Positions 37,042-46,519 of a stretch of 64,000 bases of DNA are shown in pieces. Positions within the stretch are counted from its first letter, which is position 1; each line of letters begins with the position of its first letter. Made by a program: the position numbers and the translations under genes. The notes below the pieces were generated by a model, which did not search any database, was not told the DNA's origin, and saw only the letters and a list, made by a program, of their open reading frames with translations. The stretch comes from Bacillota bacterium (GTDB lineage Bacteria > Bacillota > Clostridia > Clostridiales > Clostridiaceae): the NCBI GenBank assembly GCA_021781745.1, contig JAJXWH010000021.1:20401-84400 (forward strand), read 5' to 3'.

Positions 37042-38982
37042 TTAATTATTATTTTTATATTCTTCTATTGCTTCAGCAATTTCATTTAGGTATTCCCATC
37101 TTTCATACTTATTATCTAATTCCTTTTGAACTTCTTCTTTTTCCTTCATAAGTTCATTTAGCTTTCCATAGTTTGAAGAATTTTTAGTCATATCTGTTTC
37201 CAAAGACTTTATCTTTTCTTCCAAATTTGATATATCTTCATCTATAGTTTCATACTCTTTTTGCTCTTTAAATGTAAACTTTGGTTTATTTTCTTTGGTC
37301 CTTTCTCTTGTAATTTTATTCTTTTCATTCTTAATTTCATTTATATTCTTACTGACAGACTCTGCAGAATTAGCTTTTTCTATTTCTTTTGAAATTAAGA
37401 AATCACTATAATTACCGTTGTATACTTTTATACATCCGTTTCCTTCATAGGAAAATATCTTTGTACAAATTCTATCTAAGAAATATCTATCATGGGACAC
37501 TACAATTACTATGCCCATAAACTTATCTAAAAAATCCTCCAAGATTTTTAATGTTTCTATATCTAAATCATTTGTAGGTTCGTCTAAAATTAAGAAGTTT
37601 GGTGATTCCATAAGTACTCTTAATAAATGCAGCCTTCTCCTTTCTCCTCCAGATAATTTTTCAATTGGAGTATACTGCATAGAGCTATCAAATAAAAATC
37701 TTTCACACATTGTTGAAGCTGTTATTTTGCTGCCATCTTCAACCGGTATATATTCTCCACCTTCTTTAACATAATCAATAACTCTAAGTTTTTCATCCAT
37801 ATTACTATTGTCCTGAGCAAAACAACTTATTTTAACAGTATCACCAATTTCAATTCTCCCGCTATCTAGCGGTAAAATTCCTCTAAGTAAATTAACTAAA
37901 GTGGTTTTACCTGCTCCATTTTCACCAACAATACCGATTCTATCATTTCTTAAAAATATATAATTAAAATCTTTAATTATAGTTTTACTATCAAATGATT
38001 TACTCACATCATATAACTCAACTACTTTTTTTCCAAGTCTTGAACCTACAAACGATATGTCAACATCTTCTTGTCTTCTTATACTTTCAGTATTTACAAG
38101 GTCATCAAATCTTTGAAGTCTGGCCTTTTGCTTAGTACTTCTAGCTTTTGCTCCGCGCCTTACCCACTTTAATTCATTTCTAATTAATGCATTTCTTTTA
38201 TCTTCTTGAACTTGTTCAGTTTCTAATCTTTCAATTTTCTTTTCAAGAAATGCTGTATAATTACCTGGATATGAATATAAATTTCCTCTATCTAACTCAA
38301 TAATTCTATTAGTAACTCTGTCTAAAAAGTATCTATCATGAGTAATCATTAATAGTGCGCCTTTTCTTGAATTTAAAAACTCTTCAAGCCACTCTATTGA
38401 ATCAGAATCCAGATGATTTGTCGGCTCATCTAGAATTAAAAGATCACAAGGTGTTATAAGCGAACAAGCCAGTGCAATTCGCTTTTTCTGTCCTCCAGAT
38501 AAATTTCCCACTTTTTCTGAATAATTCTTTATTCCTAATTTAGTTAAAATAGTTTTTGCTTCACTTTCAATATCCCATAAATTTAATGAATCGATTTGTC
38601 CTTGTAATTTAATTAATTCGTTATTCAACAAATCATACTCTTCATTTTTACAATTATTAATTTTATCTAACAGCTCTTCATATTTTTTTAAGAGCTTCAT
38701 TTCTTTAGTATCTCCTTTAAAAACCTGCTCTAGTACAGTTGCATCTTTATCAAAAATAGGATTTTGATCTAAATATTCAATTCTAACATTTCTACCTTTA
38801 GTAATATTTCCTTCAAAAAATTCTTCTCGACCAGAAATTACTTTTAAAAATGTAGACTTACCAGCACCATTTATTCCAATTAAACCTATCTTATCACCAT
38901 CATTAATTCCAAGTGATACATCGTTTAATAATACCTTTTCACTATAGCTTTTATTTATATTATCTAAAGTAATTATATTCAT
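37042..38982 (-). CDS. ABC-F family ATPase, Uup-like
   Basis: This is a soluble protein of 646 residues with two ABC domains and no membrane part. The first has Walker A GINGAGKSTFLK and signature LSGGQKKRIALA; the second has GENGAGKTTLVN and LSGGERRRLHLL. A charged linker lies between them. A C-terminal coiled coil (about 555-646) with the preceding basic patch points to the Uup branch of ABC-F proteins. These act on ribosomes or branched DNA rather than in transport. It is apparently transcribed alone. Confidence 0.9.
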   Translation of the reverse strand: MNIITLDNINKSYSEKVLLNDVSLGINDGDKIGLIGINGAGKSTFLKVISGREEFFEGNITKGRNVRIEYLDQNPIFDKDATVLEQVFKGDTKEMKLLKKYEELLDKINNCKNEEYDLLNNELIKLQGQIDSLNLWDIESEAKTILTKLGIKNYSEKVGNLSGGQKKRIALACSLITPCDLLILDEPTNHLDSDSIEWLEEFLNSRKGALLMITHDRYFLDRVTNRIIELDRGNLYSYPGNYTAFLEKKIERLETEQVQEDKRNALIRNELKWVRRGAKARSTKQKARLQRFDDLVNTESIRRQEDVDISFVGSRLGKKVVELYDVSKSFDSKTIIKDFNYIFLRNDRIGIVGENGAGKTTLVNLLRGILPLDSGRIEIGDTVKISCFAQDNSNMDEKLRVIDYVKEGGEYIPVEDGSKITASTMCERFLFDSSMQYTPIEKLSGGERRRLHLLRVLMESPNFLILDEPTNDLDIETLKILEDFLDKFMGIVIVVSHDRYFLDRICTKIFSYEGNGCIKVYNGNYSDFLISKEIEKANSAESVSKNINEIKNEKNKITRERTKENKPKFTFKEQKEYETIDEDISNLEEKIKSLETDMTKNSSNYGKLNELMKEKEEVQKELDNKYERWEYLNEIAEAIEEYKNNN

Positions 38983-39085
38983 TAATTCTTAACTCCTTTG
39001 TGCATTATATACATTTTATTTTAACACAGTTAGTTAATAATCCAAAATCAAAGACAAAATATTAGGACGATCTTATTTGTTTCTA

Positions 39086-39155
39086 AAATACAAATATACT
39101 GCAATACATGATTTTTGATTCACTAATCTCTGCATTACAGTATACTTATTAATTT
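39086..39155 (-). terminator. Probable terminator after the 39.2-39.9 kb membrane protein gene
   Basis: Arms TATACTGCAAT and ATTACAGTATA (one mismatch) are spaced about 45 bases apart. It lies just past the stop at 39165. The spacing is long, so the call is weak. Confidence 0.4.
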
Positions 39156-39164
39156 ACAGTATTT

Positions 39165-39869
39165 TTATTCAATTAATGTAAAATCTACAATATATCTAGT
39201 ATGAGGCAAATATTCTACATGATACCTCTTTCCATTAATGATTCCTGGTTTAAAAACAAAACCCTCATTAAAAGTAATATTATCAACTAAAACAAAAGGT
39301 GAATTATCCCCTGTATCAGTTTGAATTTCAACTATTCCATCTATTGATCCATATTGATGATTAATCACATTCGGAATATCAATTACTACATTAAATGTTT
39401 TTTGAGTTTGACCTGCTAAAAAGAAAACTGCGAAAACACATGCTATTATAATAACAGCTGTTTGTTTCATTGCTTTACTTGGAAATTGAGCTGAATAATT
39501 TTTTATTATATTTAATAGGTTCGTTTGAAAAAAAGCAGCAAATATTTTTAACAGGAAAGCAATAATAAAAATTATACATAAAGGAACAATTAATCCCATA
39601 ATTAAAGATCTAATCATATATGTATATATAGGACCAATAATAATAACTAATAATCCACTAAACATTGCACCTATAAAAACTAATACAAGTAATATAAATA
39701 TTAGAAACATTATAAGATATGCAGAAAAACTGATAATGCTAAGTTTAATACCCTTGTTATTTATTAATTTCTTGATAATTTCTTTTGAATCCAACACCAC
39801 CACATCTTTCCAGATAAATAAAGTTACATATTTCAAATTATATGCCTTACATACATATTTTGCTATCAT
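39165..39869 (-). CDS. Membrane protein of unknown function
   Basis: The frame encodes up to 234 residues. After a basic N-terminus come about four membrane segments (residues 45-75, 78-95, 98-120 and 135-155), then a soluble C-terminal part of about 75 residues (FNVVIDIPNV...IVDFTLIE) that should face outward. The true start is uncertain. The tracked ATG lacks a good ribosome site, and a TTG near residue 26 (LDSKEIIKKL) is an alternative. No family is recognised. Confidence 0.65.
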   Translation of the reverse strand: MIAKYVCKAYNLKYVTLFIWKDVVVLDSKEIIKKLINNKGIKLSIISFSAYLIMFLIFILLVLVFIGAMFSGLLVIIIGPIYTYMIRSLIMGLIVPLCIIFIIAFLLKIFAAFFQTNLLNIIKNYSAQFPSKAMKQTAVIIIACVFAVFFLAGQTQKTFNVVIDIPNVINHQYGSIDGIVEIQTDTGDNSPFVLVDNITFNEGFVFKPGIINGKRYHVEYLPHTRYIVDFTLIE

Positions 39870-40026
39870 AGTATTGTTAAAAAATTTATTATAATATACA
39901 TTTTAATATATTATCACTAAACTAAAAACTACGTTTTAGACATACTTTACTTTACATAATATTTATTATATCTCTCAATTTATTTCGTTAAACCTAAAGC
40001 AATCTCTATAATTCACGAGCAAAAAA

Positions 40027-40049
40027 GGAACAGTTCGACTGCTCCTATA
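40027..40049 (-). terminator. Terminator of the TPR gene
   Basis: Arms AGGAGCAGT and ACTGTTCCT (minus strand, one G-T pair) around a 3-base loop are followed by a T-run, three bases past the TPR gene stop. Confidence 0.75.
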
Positions 40050-40051
40050 AA

Positions 40052-40858
40052 TTATTTTAATTCACTAATTAGTGTTTCTATATTCCTGTACTCCCTATCC
40101 TGATTATATACTTTCATAAATTCAGCTTTAGCTTTTTCTTCTTCTCCTAATTTTAAATATGTTAAACCTAAAAAGTAATTAACTTCAACTAAATCCCCAC
40201 TAAGTTCATCATTAGCATCTAATAATCTTTTAAATACTTTTAACGCTTGTTTATATTGTTCATTTAAGAAATATGCTTTACCAAGAAGTGAATCTTTAAT
40301 ATGTTTCATTATATTGTTATCTTCGAATTTAACAGCATTTAAATATTTAATTGAATTGTCATACTCTTCGATATTAAAATAACATGCTCCAACTAAATAA
40401 TTATATTTACTATTTGGCACCTTAAGAACATTACTTTTCAGTAAACACTCTATTGTGTCTTTATAATTCTCTTCCTTGTAATATATTGATGAAAGTAGCA
40501 CATAAGCATAGTTATTTTCTGAATTTATATTTACAGATTTTATTAAAGAATCCTTGGCATTCTCCATATTACCTTTACCAATTGAATCTAATGCAAGATT
40601 AAAATAAGTTGCTGAAATATTTTTAGGACTTCTCTTGTATAAGATAAATATTACAACCGATATTAATATTAATGCAATTCCACTATATAAATTCTTGAAG
40701 CATAGTATTATTCCTGAAATTAACATCCATATTACCCAGCTGCCATTAAGTTCTTGATATTTTCCACATTCGGATAGATCCATTTCATGAACTCTAATAT
40801 TATTTTTGTTTAGCTTTAAACTTTTATCTATCAAATTTTCTTTCTTCTTTTCTTCCAT
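40052..40858 (-). CDS. TPR-repeat protein with two membrane segments
   Basis: This 268-residue protein has a cytoplasmic N-terminus of about 40 residues and two membrane segments (about 42-60 and 64-82). A C-terminal domain of four or five tetratricopeptide repeats follows (about 92-265, such as ALKVFKRLLDANDEL and NYFLGLTYLKLGEEEKAKAEF). Such proteins scaffold others at the membrane; the partners are unknown. It is transcribed alone and divergent from the ilvBN unit, about 690 bases away. Confidence 0.85.
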   Translation of the reverse strand: MEEKKKENLIDKSLKLNKNNIRVHEMDLSECGKYQELNGSWVIWMLISGIILCFKNLYSGIALILISVVIFILYKRSPKNISATYFNLALDSIGKGNMENAKDSLIKSVNINSENNYAYVLLSSIYYKEENYKDTIECLLKSNVLKVPNSKYNYLVGACYFNIEEYDNSIKYLNAVKFEDNNIMKHIKDSLLGKAYFLNEQYKQALKVFKRLLDANDELSGDLVEVNYFLGLTYLKLGEEEKAKAEFMKVYNQDREYRNIETLISELK

Positions 40859-41096
40859 ATGTTTTCTCCTATCTCATAAAAAATAATATAAAATTTTTAA
40901 GAACTTATTATTATAATACTTCATGTTTATGAATTTTTTTCGAATCATTTTATTGCTAAAATATACATGTTTTGCATTGTTATTATATCATATCCAAGAA
41001 TGAATATATAAATATTTTAATTAAAAATGTTTATGCTTAATTAGCAATATGTAAAACATAGATTATACATCAGAAATATTAATTGTAACAATATTA

Positions 41097-41184
41097 AATT
41101 TTCAGAATGTAATAGAATATTCTGAATTTATTTTTTTAAATTCTAAAAACTTTGTTGACAAGTTTCATGATTTTTGAATATAAT
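41097..41184 (+). promoter_or_regulatory. ilvBN promoter with CodY-like boxes
   Basis: TTGACA at 41155-41160 and TATAAT at 41179-41184 are 18 bases apart, a strong sigma-A promoter. Upstream, AATTTTCAGAATGTA (41097-41111) matches 12 of 15 positions of the CodY consensus AATTTTCWGAAAATT. The opposite strand of the partly overlapping dyad (arms TTCAGAAT/ATTCTGAA, 41101-41126) gives a second, 11/15 match. CodY control of branched-chain synthesis is known in Firmicutes. Confidence 0.65.
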
Positions 41185-41213
41185 TAATACAAACATAATA
41201 ATGTAAAAACATT

Positions 41214-41481
41214 GAAGAGGAAGAGTACTTATATCATCAAAACGCAGAGAGAGAATGTTTGCTGTAAATTCTCATGAGATATATATCGAAAGTAGCCTTG
41301 GAGTTTTTAACCGAAATCTTTACTGAGAGTAGAATTAAACGGATTGCCTACCGTTAAAAAGGCAATAATATCGGATTTTTCCTGTATTATTAATAAGAGT
41401 GTATATTTAATTATACAAATTTAGGTGGTACCGCGGTGATTACATCTTCGTCCTATACGACATAGGGTGAGGATTTTTTTT
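41214..41481 (+). ncRNA. T-box riboswitch of ilvBN, predicted specifier GUA (valine)
   Basis: This is a transcription-attenuating leader that senses uncharged tRNA. It has the stem I start with the AGTAC S-turn, the specifier loop CGAAA-GTA-G (41292-41294), the conserved T-box TTAGGTGGTACCGCGG (41420-41436) and a terminator stem with T-run (41444-41481). By alignment with the glyQS-type loop (CGAAA then codon), the specifier is GUA, so uncharged valine tRNA should allow read-through into ilvB. This fits the pathway exactly. Confidence 0.9.
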
Positions 41482-41551
41482 ATCTATTAATTTATTATTT
41501 ACATTGAATATTAATATAAAAAATATAATTTACTTCTAAGGAGTGATTTTC

Positions 41552-43231
41552 TTGAAATATAATGGTTCTGAAATAGTAATCAAATTATTAGAAAATGAGG
41601 GTGTAGAATATATATCAGGTATTCCTGGTGGATTTAATCTCCCATTATATGATGCTTTATATAAAAGCAAAATTAAACATATTCTGGCACGTCATGAACA
41701 AGGTGCTGGTTTTATAGCTCAAGGTATCTCTAGAAGCACATGTAAAGTTGGTGTATGCTTTGCTACATCTGGTCCTGGAGTAACTAATTTACTAACTGCT
41801 ATTGCTGATGCTAAACTTGATTCTATTCCACTTGTGGCCATAACAGGTCAGGTGCCTTTATCTGCAATTGGAACAGATGCTTTTCAAGAAGTGGATGCAT
41901 ATGGGCTAACTATTCCTATAACAAAGCATAATTTTTTAATTAGAAATATAAACGAACTTTTTACTGTTATTCCTGAAGCATTTAAAATAGCGTTGGATGG
42001 AAGACCAGGTCCTGTGCTTGTAGACATTCCAAAGAATATCCAAAATGAAATTATTGAATTAAAAGAATTTCCTGCTTCAGTTTCTCAAAAAGAGATTTCA
42101 GAGCGCGAAACATTACAAGGCTCTACCCTTCTCTGTATGGCAGAATTAATAAATAATTCAAAAAAGCCTATTATTTATGCAGGTGGTGGTATAATAAATT
42201 CTAATGCTGCATCAAATTTATATACTTTTGCAAAGAAAAACAGTGTTCCAGTAGCATTAAGTCTTATGGGACTTGGTGCATTTCCGTGTGATGATGAATT
42301 AAGTCTTGGAATGCTTGGTATGCATGGAGCACCATTTACTAATTATTTGCTTAATGAAGCTGATTTAATTTTAGCTCTAGGAGTAAGATTTGATGATAGA
42401 GCGACAGGAAACGTTGAAAAATTTTGTCCTAATGCTTCAATTATCCATATTGACATTGATCCTTCTGAAATAAATAAAGTTAAAACTAGTAGTCTTTCAA
42501 TGGTTGCAAATGTTAAAGACTTTTTAGAGGATATTATTCCTCATATTGAAGTTAAAAGTAGGAAATCTTGGATTGAAAGAGTTAAATGTTTTAAAGAAAA
42601 ATATCCGCTTCCTTCCTATAAAAATACATTGCATCCAGCAAATATAATACCATTTGTAGGAAGCAAGGTACCGGATAATACAATTATAACTACTGATGTT
42701 GGGCAACATCAAATGTGGGTAGCGCAAAGATATCCATTTAAAAAACCAAAATCTTATTTAACTTCAAGTGGTCTTGGCACAATGGGATTTGGTCTTCCAG
42801 TAGCTATAGGTGCTGCTTTATCCAACAAAGATAAAACTATTCTCTGCTTTAGCGGTGATGGTTCTATACTAATGAATATACAGGAACTTGCAACACTTTC
42901 TGACTTTAATCTTAATTTAAAAATTATTATATTAAATAACCATCATTTAGGATTAGTACGTCAGCAGCAACAACTTTTTTATAACGAACATTACATTGCA
43001 TCACATTTCATATCTAATCCTAATTTTAAAATCATTGCAGAAGGTTTTGGTATTCAGTCATGTGATTTAGGTGACGAAGAATTTCCTTTAGAAAAATTAG
43101 AAAAGTTGCTTGTAACAGAAGGCCCATGTGTAATTAATATACCAATTGAAGAAACAGAAAATGTTCTTCCTATGGTTCCTCCTGGTAAAGCAAATATCGA
43201 AATGATAGGTGGTGAAAATCTATATGATTAA
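41552..43231 (+). CDS. ilvB: Acetolactate synthase large subunit
   Basis: This subunit catalyses the first common step of valine/isoleucine/leucine synthesis, joining pyruvate units with thiamine diphosphate. Its 559 residues show the cofactor-activating Glu in LARHEQGAGFIAQG, the FAD/central domain, and the thiamine diphosphate motif SGDGSILMNIQEL...LNN. The tracked start at 41543 is a GTG inside the ribosome site (AAGGAGTG); a TTG at 41552, 6 bases after it, is the likely start. The small subunit gene overlaps its end. Confidence 0.95.
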   Translation: MKYNGSEIVIKLLENEGVEYISGIPGGFNLPLYDALYKSKIKHILARHEQGAGFIAQGISRSTCKVGVCFATSGPGVTNLLTAIADAKLDSIPLVAITGQVPLSAIGTDAFQEVDAYGLTIPITKHNFLIRNINELFTVIPEAFKIALDGRPGPVLVDIPKNIQNEIIELKEFPASVSQKEISERETLQGSTLLCMAELINNSKKPIIYAGGGIINSNAASNLYTFAKKNSVPVALSLMGLGAFPCDDELSLGMLGMHGAPFTNYLLNEADLILALGVRFDDRATGNVEKFCPNASIIHIDIDPSEINKVKTSSLSMVANVKDFLEDIIPHIEVKSRKSWIERVKCFKEKYPLPSYKNTLHPANIIPFVGSKVPDNTIITTDVGQHQMWVAQRYPFKKPKSYLTSSGLGTMGFGLPVAIGAALSNKDKTILCFSGDGSILMNIQELATLSDFNLNLKIIILNNHHLGLVRQQQQLFYNEHYIASHFISNPNFKIIAEGFGIQSCDLGDEEFPLEKLEKLLVTEGPCVINIPIEETENVLPMVPPGKANIEMIGGENLYD

Positions 43232-43529
43232 TACAAATTTTTATCTTATTGAATTATTGGTTAGAAATCATTCAGGCGTTATGAGTCATATAACCGGACT
43301 TTTTGCTCGCCGAGCATTTAACCTTGAGGGTATACTTTGTGGAGAAATTGGCGATGGTTCTACAAGTAAAATGTTTTTACTTGTAAAAAATGATTCTGTT
43401 CTTGATCAAATTATTAAACAATTGGAAAAATTATATGATGTATTAGAAGTATCTCTGCATCAAGATTATGATAAATCTGTATTTAAAAATCTTGATAAGG
43501 TATTAAAACTAAAATCTGAAGAAATTTAG
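43224..43529 (+). CDS. ilvN: Acetolactate synthase small (regulatory) subunit
   Basis: This is a 101-residue ACT-domain protein (RNHSGVMSHITGLFARRAFNLEGILCG) that binds the catalytic subunit and gives valine feedback control. The length fits the short IlvN type rather than the 160-residue IlvH type. The tracked GTG at 43209 falls inside the GGTGGTG ribosome site; the ATG at 43224, 9 bases after it, is the likely start. It overlaps the ilvB stop by 8 bases, giving coupled translation. Confidence 0.93.
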   Translation: MINTNFYLIELLVRNHSGVMSHITGLFARRAFNLEGILCGEIGDGSTSKMFLLVKNDSVLDQIIKQLEKLYDVLEVSLHQDYDKSVFKNLDKVLKLKSEEI

Positions 43530-43580
43530 ATATAAAAACTGATAAGCAGAAATCTTATATCCATTATCAGAGGTTGTTAT

Positions 43581-43640
43581 ATTGTGATATATAACGTAAT
43601 AAGTTTTTTATAAAATACACAATCAGTTATATATCACAAT
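43581..43640. repeat. Long perfect inverted repeat after ilvN
   Basis: Arms of 15 bases, ATTGTGATATATAAC and GTTATATATCACAAT, are perfect complements separated by 30 bases. There is no T-run directly after the second arm, so it is not a standard terminator. It lies between the convergent ends of ilvN and the small cysteine-containing gene and may protect or end both transcripts. Confidence 0.6.
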
Positions 43641-43664
43641 CACAATAATAAATGTTTTTACAAC

Positions 43665-43955
43665 TTAGTTATAGAAATCGTTAAAAGCATAGCATTCATA
43701 AATTAGGTTATCTTCTTTATCGTCTTCAGAACAACATTTATATACTGTAGTCTGTATGGTTTCAATTAACAGTTTAATTTCTTCTATTTTTTTATCCACC
43801 TCTTTAAAACCTTTACATAATGTACATTTTGAATTATTTTTAAAAACTAACAAATTATCAAGGGTAATAACTGTTTCATCTATCTGCTGACTTAATCTTT
43901 GCATATCTTCTGATGCAACTACTTTATGAGTTTCTTGAATATTTTTATTGTTCAT
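43665..43955 (-). CDS. Small hypothetical protein with CxxC motif
   Basis: This soluble 96-residue protein is mostly helical (coiled-coil tendency at about 15-75) with CTLCKGF and KCCSE cysteine pairs. The tracked start at 43985 is replaced by the ATG at 43955, 8 bases after GGAGGG. No family is recognised. It is transcribed alone, convergent with ilvBN. Confidence 0.7.
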   Translation of the reverse strand: MNNKNIQETHKVVASEDMQRLSQQIDETVITLDNLLVFKNNSKCTLCKGFKEVDKKIEEIKLLIETIQTTVYKCCSEDDKEDNLIYECYAFNDFYN

Positions 43956-44281
43956 ATTATCATCCCTCCAAAAAATATTAAACACAAAAAGCTTTCCTTA
44001 AGTAATAAGGTTGACCTTTGTCCATGCATTATCAAAAGTTAAACTATAATTCCTCAAAATGATAACTTTTTAGTATTATTACTATGTAAACTTAGTTATC
44101 GTATTTTAAAATTTTATATTAATATTTTACCATTTCTTACAACAACCTTAAATAATTTCAGCAATGAATAATAACAAAAGTTTTGTCAATTATCTTCTAT
44201 TTATTATAATTATGTTTTAAAATTCACATAATATCGACATACGTCAACCTAAAAAACTATCATAAATAACTTTTAAACTAT

Positions 44282-44335
44282 AAACAATGTGAAAGATAAC
44301 CATTTAACTTATTTGGTTATCCTTCGCATTGTTTA
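44282..44335 (-). terminator. Terminator after the 44.4-46.2 kb gene
   Basis: A long interrupted stem has arms AAACAATG/CATTGTTT outside and AGATAACCA/TGGTTATCC inside. It lies just past the stop at 44361. The 405 bases between this gene and the small gene ending at 43665 hold nothing else recognised. Confidence 0.75.
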
Positions 44336-44360
44336 TATGATTTCAAAAATGTTTGCAATC

Positions 44361-46232
44361 CTATTTGGGAAGATGCACTTCATACCTTATTATATTATCA
44401 CTCATCTTATTAAACATTTCTTTAAAAGCAATATAAAAATCATCAATAGTTACATTTTTTTCAATTTCTAATGCTTTATTTAAGCTGTTAGCATTAAATT
44501 TGTTTTTTGTTGCATTCATTAAAAATGCATTTTCAAAATAACTGACTGCACTTTCTTCCAATCTTCCTTTGACTGATTTTATTAGGTTTTCTTTATCTTC
44601 CTTTGATATTTCACCATTGACGTTTATAATTATTTTATTTTCACTGGAATCAAAACCAATAGTATTATATCCATAATTTAGTAGCATCCTTAATATTTTT
44701 TTACTATCATTATAGTCACCAGTTCTTAAGCTAAAGTCTATAATTTCATTTTCATCACTACAAGCTACTGATATAGTATGTTTATAATCCTTATAATCAT
44801 CTTTACGATTCCTAATTATAGTATTAATTCTGCTATAATTGAATCTCTTATGATTTTCATCATTGGTTTCAATTTTAATAATTTTGTTCCATAAATCTAC
44901 TAAATATCCATGATATCTATCATAAAGCATTCCCATCAAAGCTTGCACACTCATTCTTTCTTGATTTAAGGATATATTAATTATTCTATCTTGTTTTGAT
45001 GATTTTATTTTTATAATCTTCCCTATCGATTCACTTTCTCTTTTCATTAATCTAAGTAGTTCAAGAAAATCTTCGTTTGTATTTATAACCTTCATAGTAT
45101 TCTTATCAACATCATTAAATTCTTCAGTTACAATAATTCTATCTTTATAAATGCCCATTTGTTTTGATATGCTGATTTTTAATTTCTCAATTAAATTTTC
45201 TTCATTTCTGGTACTTATACAATCTCCTTTACAAAAATCTCTTTTGTAAAAATTAAATTTGTCTAAAATGCAAAATATTCTCTTATCTAATGTTAAGCTA
45301 TTTACGTTTTCTTTAATCTTTTCAAAATATGATCTATGTTCATTGCAATTTGTAATTATTAAAAATAGTTCTTTATAGTCTTCACTAATCCTTTTTTCTA
45401 TGAATTTTGCTAAGTTGTTATTAAAATTATAGTTAGTATATTCGATAAATACTACGTTAGAAAATTGATTATTGCATGAAGGTATTTCCATATATGCTTT
45501 ATTAATCATTAGCGCGCAAGAGCTGCTAATACCATATATTATTTCGCACAAATTTCGGAAATCCTTATTAAAATAGTAACTTGAAACTTCTTGTTCTTCA
45601 TTAGTATATTCATATCCTTCTTCACTATCTGCATAATATTTAGATATTACATTCATCCATTTATTATACTGACTATTGAAATTCTTCTCGAACTCATTAA
45701 AATACTGATTCCATAGCAAATCATCACTATCTTCAATTTTTTTGTATATATATGTTATACTATTTATTTCATTTAATATTTCACTAAAACTAATATTATT
45801 AAATATATTCTTAGTATCCTCTACTTCGTAAAACGTATTTAAGCTCATTTCTGAATAATGATTTAATAATTTAATAAATAATTCCTTAAATTTTATTTCT
45901 TCTACATTACTGCCAATTGAATTTAATCCTTCGTTTTCAAAAATCTCACATGACTCATATAAAGATTTTAAAATATTCTCCTTTAATTCTGTTAGTATTT
46001 CACCAGGTCTTTTTATATCTAAGTATACATTAATTACATTATTTCTAGGAGATGAGCATAATATTTCTGTCGGAAATGTGCTGCAGTAATTATTACTCAT
46101 AAAATCGGTTTTATTAAATACTCCAGGTTTAACTAGAATTTCTTGAAATATTTTTCCCTTTAATTTTTCTGAGTTTATTATGTTTATCCTAGTTTTCGTT
46201 TCATTTTCAAATTTCTTTTTTAAATTTTTCAT
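44361..46232 (-). CDS. Unrecognised protein, possibly a degenerate dynamin-like GTPase
   Basis: This soluble protein has 623 residues from the ATG at 46232, which lies 9 bases after GAGGAGA; the tracked start at 46289 is too early. No standard domain is clear. Some blocks sit where dynamin-like GTPases have theirs. CSTFPTEILCSS resembles the G2 stretch, AYMEIPSCNNQFSNVVFIEYTNYN the switch (G3) region, and RIFCILDKFNFYKRD a broken G4 (N/TKxD). A P-loop is absent. The rest is helical with coiled-coil tendency and a C-terminal region of repeated strand-helix units. It may be a pseudo-GTPase. This reading is an inference of low certainty. Confidence 0.6.
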   Translation of the reverse strand: MKNLKKKFENETKTRINIINSEKLKGKIFQEILVKPGVFNKTDFMSNNYCSTFPTEILCSSPRNNVINVYLDIKRPGEILTELKENILKSLYESCEIFENEGLNSIGSNVEEIKFKELFIKLLNHYSEMSLNTFYEVEDTKNIFNNISFSEILNEINSITYIYKKIEDSDDLLWNQYFNEFEKNFNSQYNKWMNVISKYYADSEEGYEYTNEEQEVSSYYFNKDFRNLCEIIYGISSSCALMINKAYMEIPSCNNQFSNVVFIEYTNYNFNNNLAKFIEKRISEDYKELFLIITNCNEHRSYFEKIKENVNSLTLDKRIFCILDKFNFYKRDFCKGDCISTRNEENLIEKLKISISKQMGIYKDRIIVTEEFNDVDKNTMKVINTNEDFLELLRLMKRESESIGKIIKIKSSKQDRIINISLNQERMSVQALMGMLYDRYHGYLVDLWNKIIKIETNDENHKRFNYSRINTIIRNRKDDYKDYKHTISVACSDENEIIDFSLRTGDYNDSKKILRMLLNYGYNTIGFDSSENKIIINVNGEISKEDKENLIKSVKGRLEESAVSYFENAFLMNATKNKFNANSLNKALEIEKNVTIDDFYIAFKEMFNKMSDNIIRYEVHLPK

Positions 46233-46436
46233 AATATCATTCTCCTCGTAATATAATTTATTCGTGGATACTAAGCAAATAAGATTCACTCCAAATCTAC
46301 TATAATAATATTATTAAATTTACTTTTTCTTTATTCCACAAATTCCAAATTAATCTACCTTGAGAATATTAGTTTCATGCCTGGAAATATATTCGTATGC
46401 TAGGCTACATTACTAAATATATAGCCTATAAAAAAA

Positions 46437-46474
46437 CACAATATAGTGATTAAATTTTTAATCACTATATTGTG
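46437..46474 (-). terminator. Terminator of the aspS-gatCAB operon
   Basis: Arms CACAATATAGTGATT and AATCACTATATTGTG are perfect with an 8-base loop and A/T tracts on both sides, about 45 bases past the gatB stop. Confidence 0.85.
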
Positions 46475-46519
46475 CAAAAATCTTTTTTGAGCAATCTTAC
46501 TTACTAAACTGCCACTATT

